Assembly (NCBI RefSeq): GCF_900166595.1
Contig: NZ_LT745763.1
Span: 1,644,814-1,708,813, forward strand
DNA length: 64,000 bases
From: Virgibacillus dokdonensis
GTDB taxonomy: Bacteria > Bacillota > Bacilli > Bacillales > Amphibacillaceae
Direction of reading: 5' to 3'
The notes beneath the pieces are model-generated. The model worked only from the letters and a program-made list of their open reading frames with translations. It had not been told where the DNA came from and made no database searches. Below are positions 26,668-33,990 of this stretch, piece after piece (position 1 is the first letter of the stretch; every line of letters starts with the position of its first letter). The position numbers were made by a program, and so were the translations under genes.

Positions 26668-27744
26668 ATGGTCGTTATAATATTATCGTTAATAGTAATT
26701 GTTATGGTTTTTATAAGTTTTCTTGTTGGTATAAAACAGTATAAACGAAATTTAAAGAATAATGAATATGATTTGCTAGAATATTTAGAGAAACATAAAG
26801 ATAACTTATCAATCACTATAAAAGAAGATGGACATGACACTTTAACATTTAATCAAAATGTTAAATTCCCACTGGCAAGTACAGTAAAGATAATAATTGC
26901 TTTTAATTTTGTCAGATTGGTTACAACCTGTAAACTTTCTTTATCTGAAAAAGTGAGTCTCAGCTATATTGACAAGTTTTATGTTGTAAATACTGATGGT
27001 GGGGCACATCCTGAATGGAAAAAATCCATAGATAATTCTAGTGAAGTATCATTGTTAGACGTAGCTAAAGGAATGATGCAATTTAGTTCAAATGCTTGTA
27101 CAGATTATCTAATGAATAGAATTGGGTTAGATGTTATTAATGAGAGCTTAAGTGATTTGCAAATTAATACACACGATAAAATCATTTATCTAACGCCTTC
27201 CGTATTAATGCCGGGATATTTATCAGATAAGAAGAAAATAGCAACTACAAAGATGGAAACTATGAAGTCCGCTTCCTACCAATCATTATCAGAAGAACTA
27301 TTTAAGAAAACGGAACAAGGAGAATGTGAAGATTTAAAAGAAAAAACATCACGAATGTTAAGTCGGAAAATTCAGTATTTAATAACTGAGAAGCTTCCAT
27401 CTTCTACTACAAAGGATTACGTAGACCTTATGTATAAACTTGGAAAAGAGATTCTTAGTGATGAAGAGAAAAAATTATTTAGTGAAATATTAATTGGGGA
27501 AAATATAAAAGGAAATCAAGATAATTATTTCTGGTATAAAGGAGGAGCAACTCCATTTGTGTTAACTTCTTCTTTGTATAAAGAAAACGCAGAGCACTCT
27601 ATTGTTATTTCGCTATTCATGCGTGATGAAAAAGCCGAAGATTCATATTGGATACAAAATATCTTTAATAATTTCATATTCAGTATAGCCACCGACATTG
27701 ATTTTAAGAATAAAGTAAAATCAATATTTAAAGAAAATATGTGA
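26668..27744 (+). CDS. Membrane-anchored class A beta-lactamase-like serine hydrolase
   Basis: An N-terminal helix (residues 1-21, VVIILSLIVIVMVFISFLVG) anchors the protein and the rest would be outside. The penicillin-recognising fold motifs are present in order: S71-T-V-K74 (SxxK) in FPLASTVKI, SSNACTDYL (SxN) near 148, and WYKGGATP (KTG-like KGG) near 293. The length of 358 exceeds the 290 of class A enzymes, with an inserted helical part around 190-260. It starts 5 bp after the DCC gene, so HTTM, DCC and hydrolase form one transcription unit. Antibiotic hydrolysis is not implied; peptide or cell-wall processing is equally possible. Confidence 0.75.
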   Translation: MVVIILSLIVIVMVFISFLVGIKQYKRNLKNNEYDLLEYLEKHKDNLSITIKEDGHDTLTFNQNVKFPLASTVKIIIAFNFVRLVTTCKLSLSEKVSLSYIDKFYVVNTDGGAHPEWKKSIDNSSEVSLLDVAKGMMQFSSNACTDYLMNRIGLDVINESLSDLQINTHDKIIYLTPSVLMPGYLSDKKKIATTKMETMKSASYQSLSEELFKKTEQGECEDLKEKTSRMLSRKIQYLITEKLPSSTTKDYVDLMYKLGKEILSDEEKKLFSEILIGENIKGNQDNYFWYKGGATPFVLTSSLYKENAEHSIVISLFMRDEKAEDSYWIQNIFNNFIFSIATDIDFKNKVKSIFKENM

Positions 27745-27774
27745 GTGAATACAATTCAAAGCTCAAGAAAAAAT

Positions 27775-27807
27775 AAAAAAGAGAAAAACTTAGTCTTTCT
27801 CTTTTTG
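27775..27807 (+). terminator. Terminator of the HTTM-DCC-hydrolase unit
   Basis: AAAAAAGAGAAA (27775-27786) pairs with TTTCTCTTTTT (27796-27806), and the right arm itself supplies the T tract. Confidence 0.7.
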
Positions 27808-27858
27808 CAAATCTTAAACATAGATTCTTTTGGAAAAAAATGAAATAATAATTTTTAA

Positions 27859-28933
27859 TTTTGATTTGTCAAATTAAGCGAGACAACATGCTTTTATCAA
27901 AATCCTGACCGACATAATCTATGAAACACTCCATTGGTGTTTTGTATTTCAATGATTTCCTTGGTATGTTATTCCGTCGGAGTGCAACCTCAGAAATATA
28001 CTCTTGTGACACAGGATTAAAGTCCATTTCTTTTGGTAGCCCATTCTTTCTCAGAAGACCGTTGGAATGCTCATTTAGCCCCCTTTGGGATGGCGTTCCA
28101 GGATCTGCAAAATAAATATCAACATCTTGTTCATTGCTGATGGATTTCCAATTGGAAAACTCTTTCCCGCAGTCAAAGATAATGGACTTAAATAAGTGTT
28201 TAGGTAATCGCTCAAACCATTGATTGAGCGATGTTTCAATATTGGTTGCCTGTCTACCAGCTGGTTTAATTGCGATGATGCATTTTGTTAAACGCTCAAC
28301 AAGCGTGATGACAGCGCTCTTGTGATGACGTCCCACAATGGTATCTCCTTCTAGATGACCAAATTCTTTCTTGTAATTTGGGTGATCGTGATCACGATCA
28401 AGGATGGTGCGGCGAAATTTTTGTTTTCCTCTTCTTTCCTGGTGACCATTTGGTTTGCGTTTGCCTTGCATAGGTAAATCATTTTGGTTAAATTCGCCTG
28501 ATGAAAACTTTCGATAAAGCGTGCGCATGCTGCAGGAGATAGTCTTTTCGTTTCGTCCGATTATTACATCAGGCGTCCAGCCATCGCGGACTTTTTCATG
28601 AATATAGGCTTTTTCGTTAGGTGTTAATTGAATCTTTTTACGACCACATGTCGCTTTATTCGCTTGATATTGTAGATAAACGTCTATCGCAGTAAGTCCT
28701 TCTTTCAGTTGTCTAATAACACGATAAACAGCTTCATGGCCACGCTTTAATTTATTGGCAATTTTTCGACCAGAAAGGCCGAATTCATGATATTCCTCTA
28801 TGAATACCAGTTCTGTTTTGGTAAGATGGGTGTAGGACATGTCAGATACACTCTCCTTAACTTTGGTTGGTTATTCGTTGAGTATATCATGACATGTCTT
28901 TTTTGGTGTCTCGCTTAATTTTACAATCTAGGA
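27859..28933 (-). mobile_element. IS30-family insertion sequence, copy 1
   Basis: A 1075-bp segment shared with copy 2 at 53477-54551 in opposite orientation. The ends are imperfect inverted repeats around the core AAATTAAGCGAGACA. One transposase gene fills it. The shared sequence continues 7 bp past the obvious repeats on each side (TTTTGAT and TCTAGGA), so the exact ends and target duplication cannot be fixed by eye. Confidence 0.9.
27869..28840 (-). CDS. IS30-family transposase
   Basis: A 323-residue DDE transposase. The N-terminal helix-turn-helix (LVFIEEYHEFGLSGRKIANK) is the HTH_38 domain of IS30. The catalytic core shows HLEGDTIVGRHH (first Asp), SIIFDCGKEFSNW (second Asp) and HSNGLLRKNGLPKEMDF (Glu region). 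It is full length and looks active. It differs from copy 2 by one residue seen, Leu22 versus Val22. Confidence 0.93.
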   Translation of the reverse strand: MSYTHLTKTELVFIEEYHEFGLSGRKIANKLKRGHEAVYRVIRQLKEGLTAIDVYLQYQANKATCGRKKIQLTPNEKAYIHEKVRDGWTPDVIIGRNEKTISCSMRTLYRKFSSGEFNQNDLPMQGKRKPNGHQERRGKQKFRRTILDRDHDHPNYKKEFGHLEGDTIVGRHHKSAVITLVERLTKCIIAIKPAGRQATNIETSLNQWFERLPKHLFKSIIFDCGKEFSNWKSISNEQDVDIYFADPGTPSQRGLNEHSNGLLRKNGLPKEMDFNPVSQEYISEVALRRNNIPRKSLKYKTPMECFIDYVGQDFDKSMLSRLI

Positions 28934-28955
28934 ATTTATTAAATACACCATTTTA

Positions 28956-29342
28956 TTACTCCACATCCGGCGGTATAAAATTAACATAAGTCGCTCTCTT
29001 TTGCTCAAAGCCCACAGCCTTATATAAATATCTGGTACAAATTTTAGCGGTCATTTCTCGCAGTTGATGTGGCGTATATTCCCAAACCCCGGTTTTATTT
29101 TTATGCTGCCACTTATATGTGGCTTTGCCAATCCTTTTAATATCCAAATGGTATTGGCTATACAGTTGCCTTTTAGTGGCAGCTAAATCTATTCCAATAA
29201 GTCTAATGGCTTCATCCGTAAAGTCCAGATAAAAGTCGGGATCTTGAAAACCATCAAAATATTGTTGGTCGTGTTTAAATACAGCTATTGCAAGAGGCAT
29301 GGCTATAAAGTTCACAGCGAGTTGTTTGAGTTCTCTATTCAT
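28956..29342 (-). CDS. Conserved hypothetical protein (128 aa)
   Basis: ATG 29340-29342 follows an AAAAGGTG site on the minus strand. The protein starts MNRELKQLAVNFIAMPLAIA and includes FDGFQDPDFYLDFTDEAIRL, GKATYKWQHKNKTGVWEYTP and ends FIPPDVE. It is soluble and tryptophan/aromatic rich. I do not recognise the family. A second copy of its last ~15 codons lies at 30725-30772, so the gene belonged to a repeated mobile context. It is close to the IS30 end, which did not damage it. Confidence 0.5.
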   Translation of the reverse strand: MNRELKQLAVNFIAMPLAIAVFKHDQQYFDGFQDPDFYLDFTDEAIRLIGIDLAATKRQLYSQYHLDIKRIGKATYKWQHKNKTGVWEYTPHQLREMTAKICTRYLYKAVGFEQKRATYVNFIPPDVE

Positions 29343-29499
29343 TTTATCACCTTTTAGAACGTTTGTTCTTATTATAAGTAACTAATTAATTTTTATCAAT
29401 TACAATAAATGGTATACGTAAAGTATGAAGCAAATTAACGTGGTATCATTTTCATAAAATATGGATCTTGAGTAAGATGATGGAGAGGAATATGTAAAA

Positions 29500-30309
29500 A
29501 TGAATAGAAAACTAAATATTTTGATGTTTTATAATACAGTTTTTCATATAAACAATTTTATTCTGATCCTACTTGTATATCTCTTTGGATTAAATAGCAT
29601 TGCAGCTCTGTGGTTTTTTACCCCTTTTATCTCTATTCTCTTTACAACTTCAATGATAGAGAATTCAAAGAAGATACTAAGTGGAACGGTTAGGAAATTG
29701 TCCATTATAGATTTTATGTCACGGTGTTTTGTTTTATTTTTTAATTTTTTTGCACTAAGTAACTTAGTTCATATCCCATATATTTATCTATTTGGTGTAG
29801 GCATCATTTTCATGATGATAAATATTTATGTTGAAGTGAGGATGAAAAAGCTGTTAAGTCATTTTCAACAAAAAGATGTAGAAGAGGATTGCTTAACAAA
29901 GGAAGAATTTAATGATTTGATTGATGATTACTTTAATGATAAATCTTCTAGTGAAACTAGTAAAAGTGTTCAATCTGTTGTTTATATGGGGTATTCTAAA
30001 GTTTTAATAATTGTATTAGTATTTGGAGGCATTATATCGTTTGATTTATTCGGAGTAAAAAACAGGTGGATTGTTCTTTTAATTGTATTTCTATTTTTGG
30101 CGATTTATTTATATTTAACAGCAAAAAAGATTAGATCTTATTATAACGATGAAAAAAGAATAAAAGCAATAAATATAAGAGATAATATCACGCTTGTAGT
30201 AGGATTATCAATCATCTATATATTGCACGGAGTGGTTTATATCGGGGAATCAACCTTTAATTTTCTTTGGTATTTTTCTGGCTTGCGCATTCTTTTTGCC
30301 AACCTTTAA
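29500..30309 (+). CDS. Polytopic membrane protein, possibly C-terminally frameshifted
   Basis: A ribosome binding site GAGAGGAA precedes ATG 29500. About seven hydrophobic segments are seen, for example FILILLVYLFGLNSIAALWF and VLLIVFLFLAIYLYLTA, with a cytoplasmic acidic loop (EEDCLTKEEFNDLIDDYFND) in the middle. The family is not recognised. At the end the frame gives SGLRILFANL and stops, while a one-base shift in the T5 run at 30273-30277 would give LACAFFLPTFKTNQAIRSNF and a basic tail to 30393, a more natural membrane-protein end. So the last 10 residues may be wrong. Confidence 0.5.
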   Translation: MNRKLNILMFYNTVFHINNFILILLVYLFGLNSIAALWFFTPFISILFTTSMIENSKKILSGTVRKLSIIDFMSRCFVLFFNFFALSNLVHIPYIYLFGVGIIFMMINIYVEVRMKKLLSHFQQKDVEEDCLTKEEFNDLIDDYFNDKSSSETSKSVQSVVYMGYSKVLIIVLVFGGIISFDLFGVKNRWIVLLIVFLFLAIYLYLTAKKIRSYYNDEKRIKAINIRDNITLVVGLSIIYILHGVVYIGESTFNFLWYFSGLRILFANL

Positions 30310-30538
30310 AACAAATCAAGCGATTCGGTCTAATTTTCATAAAACAAATAAAAATAAACATGAGTAAAAACTCAGGATGAAAATCGTGTTTCTAAACATT
30401 CAATACATAGCAAGCTTTTGCTCATAATAAAAACACCTCCTGCAATCATAATCGAGACGAGTTAAAGGCATGTGGTGATCTTTGTAAGAAAAGAAAGATT
30501 TCAATTGTTACAATTAGGGAAAAAGGAGGTGATTAACA

Positions 30539-30703
30539 TTGAAAGAGGGTTCTATACAAGCGATTCTAGGAAATGGTACTTTTATTATATTTGCGTTTTT
30601 AACTGTTAAATTAAGCGGTAGAACCTTGCTAGAAAGTTTTATAGTATCTTTAATGGCGTGGGGCATTTTCAAATTAGTGACATCCAAGAAAATGAAATTA
30701 TAA
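30539..30703 (+). CDS. Small membrane peptide (54 aa)
   Basis: A near-perfect AAAAAGGAGGTGA (30520-30532) sits 6 nt before TTG 30539. The peptide KEGSIQAILGNGTFIIFAF... has two hydrophobic helices and a basic end (KLVTSKKMKL). The shape matches the many small holin-like or bacteriocin-like peptides of Bacillaceae. No family is certain. The very strong translation signal argues that it is real. Confidence 0.5.
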   Translation: MKEGSIQAILGNGTFIIFAFLTVKLSGRTLLESFIVSLMAWGIFKLVTSKKMKL

Positions 30704-30724
30704 TTTTTAAGCTAGTGATTGTTT

Positions 30725-30772
30725 TACTACTTCACATCCCACGGCACAAAATAACATAAGTCGCCCTCAATG
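30725..30772 (-). repeat. Copy of the 3' end of the gene at 28956
   Basis: About 48 bp resemble the last codons of the 128-aa hypothetical gene (both encode a ...ATYVNFIPPDVE-like end on the minus strand). No other part of the gene is here. It is a footprint of a deletion or duplication. Confidence 0.55.
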
Positions 30773-30936
30773 GTAGGTGAACATGATACACGTCTTTCGC
30801 TAGTTTTTAAACATTATGTTGATAAAACTAGATACCCTTGCTTATTTTAGATGAAAAAGCCTATTCATTTATGTATAGGGCTGGGTCAAACCACCAGTTT
30901 CTGAAGTGACCCCATAAAGTTAGACAGATAATTTTA

Positions 30937-31749
30937 CTAAGCAGCTATTAAAGTCTGAATTCGGTATTGTACCGGGCTCAGGCCTTTTAGTTTTGCCTTG
31001 ATTCGTTTGTTGTTATAGTATTCTATATATTTTTCTAGCTCTTGCTTAAAATGCTCTATACTTTCGAATTCATTTAAATAAAGAAATTCTGATTTCATAA
31101 TGCCAAAGAAGTTTTCAATAACGGCATTATCATAACAGTTGCCTTTACGTGACATACTTTGCGTAATCAATCTTTCTCTCAAGGCGTGCTGATATTGTTT
31201 CATTTGATAATGCCAGCCTTGATCCGAATGAATAAGCAGTGCATCTTCCTCTGATAACCGTTTAAATGATTTCTCCAACATTTCCGATACAAGTGAATAA
31301 GTAGGTCTAGAGTCGATTGTATAGGCAATGATTTCCCCATTATATAAATCCAGTATAGGTGAAAGATAGAGTTTCTCCCCAAATAATTTAAACTCTGTAA
31401 TATCCGTTACCCATTTTTGATTTGGCTTTTCGGCATTAAAGTTCCGATCTAAAATATTTGGTGCGATATTGCCAACCTTTCCTTTGTAAGAGCGATATTT
31501 TTTCATTCGAACTAGGCTTTTTAAACCTAATTCTTTCATGATGCGTTGGACTTTTTTATGGTTTACCTTATGCCCTCGATTCCATAGCTCGTCCCGGATA
31601 CGGCGGTATCCATAACGTCCTTGATGCTCATCGTAGATAGCTTGAATCAGCTTTTTCAACTCCACATCTTTATCCGGAAGTCCGAATTTACTTACTATAT
31701 AGTAGTACGTGCTACGTGGAATCTCTGCCAGCTGCAGAAGTGCCTTCAC
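30937..31749 (-). CDS. IS3-family transposase OrfB
   Basis: DDE catalytic subunit with HTH_21 (KKLIQAIYDEHQGRYGYRRI), then NQKWVTDITEF (first Asp), LLIHSDQGWHYQ (second Asp) and SRKGNCYDNAVIENFFGIMKSE (Glu), the rve core of IS3. The shown start is internal. In the living element OrfB is made as an OrfAB fusion: its frame is open upstream to the slippery site at 31833-31839, passing through KQGEITKQDKAQVVYELRHE. Confidence 0.9.
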   Translation of the reverse strand: MKALLQLAEIPRSTYYYIVSKFGLPDKDVELKKLIQAIYDEHQGRYGYRRIRDELWNRGHKVNHKKVQRIMKELGLKSLVRMKKYRSYKGKVGNIAPNILDRNFNAEKPNQKWVTDITEFKLFGEKLYLSPILDLYNGEIIAYTIDSRPTYSLVSEMLEKSFKRLSEEDALLIHSDQGWHYQMKQYQHALRERLITQSMSRKGNCYDNAVIENFFGIMKSEFLYLNEFESIEHFKQELEKYIEYYNNKRIKAKLKGLSPVQYRIQTLIAA

Positions 31750-31775
31750 AGGGAATTCATGCCTTAGTTCATAGA

Positions 31776-32297
31776 CTACTTGCGCTTTGTCCTGTTTGGT
31801 AATTTCTCCTTGTTTTGAACTAAGGCATTCAACTTTTTTAAATAGGCATTCTCCATGCGTAAACGATCTATTTCTGCTTGTAATGCTTCCGGAGTCCCTT
31901 CATCCGGCTTTTGCTTTTTAGATGTATGATCAGAACTTTTTTTCATGGATGGACGCCCCTTTTTCTTTGGTTCTAGGGCATCTATTCCTTCTGCTTCCAA
32001 TTGCTTTTTCCATTGTAAAAGCGTGGAATGTGTAGAAATATTAAAGATCGCTGCTGTTTCCCGGATAGATGTCCCTTGTTCGTTCATATAATTAAGTACA
32101 TCTAGTTTATACTGCAATGTGTAAGATGTATAGCATTTTTCAAAAGCTTTTTCTCCGTGATATTCATATTGTTTAATCCAATTTAAGAGGACTGAATGGT
32201 CAACTCCTATGGATTTAGCCATTGACTTTACGCCTTCTGCACCACTTTGATAGCGAATGACTGCTTGTATTTTTTCAACATTGGTGAATTTAGCCAT
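31776..32297 (-). CDS. IS3-family OrfA (DNA-binding subunit)
   Basis: The start MAKFTNVEK at 32297 follows a GGAGGTGCAG site. The protein has two helix-turn-helix units (AKSIGVDHSVLLNWIKQYE and NISTHSTLLQWKKQLE), then a basic linker and a leucine-zipper-like end AEIDRLRMENAYLKKLNALV. This is the IS150-type OrfA layout. It binds the ends and regulates transposition, and gives OrfAB after frameshifting. Confidence 0.88.
   Translation of the reverse strand: MAKFTNVEKIQAVIRYQSGAEGVKSMAKSIGVDHSVLLNWIKQYEYHGEKAFEKCYTSYTLQYKLDVLNYMNEQGTSIRETAAIFNISTHSTLLQWKKQLEAEGIDALEPKKKGRPSMKKSSDHTSKKQKPDEGTPEALQAEIDRLRMENAYLKKLNALVQNKEKLPNRTKRK
31833..31839 (-). promoter_or_regulatory. Programmed -1 frameshift site A AAA AAG
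   Basis: On the minus strand the OrfA frame reads TTA AAA AAG, giving the heptamer A_AAA_AAG in the correct phase near the OrfA end. A -1 slip leads straight into the open OrfB frame. This is the classic IS3-family signal. Confidence 0.75.
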
Positions 32298-32437
32298 AAA
32301 AAACTGCACCTCCATTTATTAGAGTTGTGTCTAAAAATTGGGGTGCAGTTCAGAACGGGTGGTCTGTAATTATATGTTGTATATATTTAGAATGCGTTTT
32401 GTATGCAATCAAAAACGTTTTTGAAGCTTTTTACACG

Positions 32438-33172
32438 CTATAATTCTAAATCATGATTCTTTGTACTTTTTGGATCGCTTATTGCCTTTTCATTCATATT
32501 CATGAAACGTTCTAAACGTTTAGACTCTTCTTGTATTCTTTGAGTAGCAAACTGAGTAAACTTAGCTATATCACTATTAGCTAGTATATTTACATATTCC
32601 GCCTTGTCTTCTGCTCTTATAATTAATGGAGGACTCCCCTTTTCAAGTAGCGAATAATTCATTAACATTCGACCTGTTCGGCCATTACCATCAGAAAAAG
32701 GATGTATGCGTTCAAATTGGATGTGAAAGTCACCAACAACACTTATTATATCTTTCTGTTTCAACTGGTAATTCAAGTTATCTACCCATTGTTTCATTAA
32801 TGTAGGAGTTTCCCGGGGGCTTGCTGTAGGGAATTCAGCCCCCAAAATAGCATTCTCTGATTGTTTAAATTGTCCTTTATCTACTAATAAGCGATCCGTT
32901 AGTCTTTCATGTATGTCCTTAATAACGGTAATAGACATCTCTACTCCATTTGCAACATGATCAATGACATATCTAAATGCTTCTCGATGGTTTTCTATTT
33001 CAAAATATTCTCTTTTTGAAGTGTTTCCTGGTATTGTATCGTGAAGAATAATGGAAACTGTATCAGCTAAACTAATTGTGTTCCCCTCTATTGCAGATGA
33101 ATGATGAGCCAACCTCACTAAGACATCTTGTAAATACTCATCAGTTAAAATGTATTTTTTACTTTTTTTCAT
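32438..33172 (-). CDS. Fic-domain AMP-transferase with internal inhibitory motif
   Basis: Fic proteins transfer AMP (or other groups) to target proteins. The core motif IHPFSDGNGRTGRM is complete (HPFxDGNGRxGR, residues 157-168, catalytic His157). Near the N-terminus S25-S-A-I-E29-G30 fits the (S/T)xxxE(G/N) inhibitory helix, so this is a class II, self-inhibited Fic rather than the toxin of a two-gene pair. Length, 244 residues, is short for class II proteins, which often carry a C-terminal winged helix, absent here. No antitoxin gene is adjacent. The VbhA-like orphan at 2751 is 30 kb away and probably unrelated. Confidence 0.88.
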   Translation of the reverse strand: MKKSKKYILTDEYLQDVLVRLAHHSSAIEGNTISLADTVSIILHDTIPGNTSKREYFEIENHREAFRYVIDHVANGVEMSITVIKDIHERLTDRLLVDKGQFKQSENAILGAEFPTASPRETPTLMKQWVDNLNYQLKQKDIISVVGDFHIQFERIHPFSDGNGRTGRMLMNYSLLEKGSPPLIIRAEDKAEYVNILANSDIAKFTQFATQRIQEESKRLERFMNMNEKAISDPKSTKNHDLEL

Positions 33173-33204
33173 ATGTTACACCACCTTGTATCCATATTTA
33201 CAAG

Positions 33205-33330
33205 CCTAACTCCAATTCAATTCCTCTATCTGTATCACTAACTCTAGGGTTTCGATCAATATGTCGGAACGCCATCTCCGTCCGTATCAGGTTTTACTGG
33301 ATCTGTTCCCATTCTTATTTCTTGTAAGGA
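33205..33330 (-). pseudogene. C-terminal relic with calcium-binding DxDGDG repeat
   Basis: On the minus strand, MGTDPVKPDTDGDGVPT followed, after a one-base shift, by IDRNPRVSDTDRGIELELGL. DPxKxDTDGDGxPD is the thrombospondin type 3-like calcium-binding repeat seen in secreted or surface toxins of Gram-positives. The rest of the gene is gone. It faces the broken third DUF1433 gene, so it may be what is left of another toxin-immunity pair. Confidence 0.45.
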
Positions 33331-33340
33331 TGTGATACGA

Positions 33341-33484
33341 ATGAAACTTTTTATTTCAACAATTTTTATTATCACAATTATACTATTAGGAGGTTGTGTT
33401 GTGAACTCAAACCATGAAGATTTTGATGATGAAACAATTCGTAAAGCTGAAGAATCAGTTGAATGTGAACTACTCACCACTTAG
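33341..33484 (+). pseudogene. Third DUF1433 lipoprotein, cut by an IS200/IS605-type end
   Basis: Signal peptide and lipobox (IITIILLGGC) and the following residues match the two intact DUF1433 genes at 24043 and 24714, as does its upstream sequence GGATGTGATACGA. The reading frame leaves the family after EESVE, where foreign DNA starts at about 33464, and stops at 33482-33484. The far side of the insertion (from about 33840) carries the downstream sequence TATCCCCCTAAAAA also found after copy 2, but no DUF1433 C-terminus. So part of the gene was also lost. Confidence 0.8.
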
Positions 33485-33840
33485 CTTCGCTTGAAGTGGG
33501 AGCTTCTCATTTCCACGACGAAAGCAACCTTTCGTCTCCATGAGCGTTACTTCGGGAAGTTCCTGCCCTAGATGTCCGACGAATCGGAGTTTCTTTCGTA
33601 CCTTGGATATTTTACGCATGGAAGGATTCGCTTGGTTTTCGCATTATTAGTTTCTCCATGCAACCTCATATATCCAGTTTTCAAAGAACACTTCATGCTC
33701 TTATGGTAACTTGTGTTCGGTCAATTAGCACGTCTAAAGACGTACTTGACCGAAAGCCAATTCATCTCCACCTTACCGCTGGGATTTCACCCTTCACACG
33801 CTTGAAGATGACGACTTCTTGGCTAAAAACGTTAAAAAGT
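33464..33840 (-). mobile_element. IS200/IS605-type right end with omega-RNA-like structure, no tnpB
   Basis: GTGAACTACTCACCACTT at 33465-33482, the imperfect hairpin CCACTT...AAGTGG (33477-33499) and GAGCTTC resemble, in reverse orientation, the right end of IS1341/IS605-type elements. Inward lie strong hairpins: GACGAAAG/CTTTCGTC (33517-33536) and TTCGGTCAA/TTGACCGAA with inner ACGTCT/AGACGT (33716-33754). On the minus strand this is where the omega RNA that guides TnpB (or a HEARO-type RNA for IsrB) would be. No TnpB or IsrB coding region is present. So this is either a decayed element or a short non-autonomous one. Confidence 0.6.
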
Positions 33841-33878
33841 TAAATTAACAAAAGTAAAAATAGATATATTATCCCCCT

Positions 33879-33922
33879 AAAAAGCTGTGAGCAAGGTACT
33901 TCCTGTTCACAGCTTTTTTTCA
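33879..33922 (+). terminator. Strong intrinsic terminator
   Basis: AAAAAGCTGTGA (33879-33890) pairs with TCACAGCTTTTT (33907-33918). The loop starts GCAAGG and a T run follows. Confidence 0.8.
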
Positions 33923-33990
33923 CAAAATGCAGGGATGAAATTTTAAAGGAGATTTTTATCTTTAATAACAATGAAAGGGAGAGTAAGGAT

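Larger units (their letters stand above)
30887..32366 (-). mobile_element. IS3-family (IS150-like) insertion sequence
   Basis: The ends are inverted repeats of about 39 bp: CAAACCACCAGTTTCTGAAG at the left and, read inward, CAGACCACCCGTTCTGAACT at the right, both running to TTAGACA. Two overlapping minus-strand genes and a frameshift signal fill the element. A detached right end of the same element is at 44250-44321. Confidence 0.85.

Noticed and set aside
26668..27744. Calling the serine hydrolase a resistance beta-lactamase
   Set aside because: Motifs fit the fold, but the long insert, the membrane anchor and the operon context do not support a resistance enzyme.
2751..33172. Pairing the VbhA-like antitoxin with the Fic gene 30 kb away
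   Set aside because: The Fic protein carries its own inhibitory motif and the genes are far apart.
33661..33700. Similarity to the TTCTTTGAAAACTGGATA box of 16S-23S rRNA spacers (minus strand)
   Set aside because: No rRNA or tRNA sequence nearby. The match is short and lies in an IS605-type structured end.
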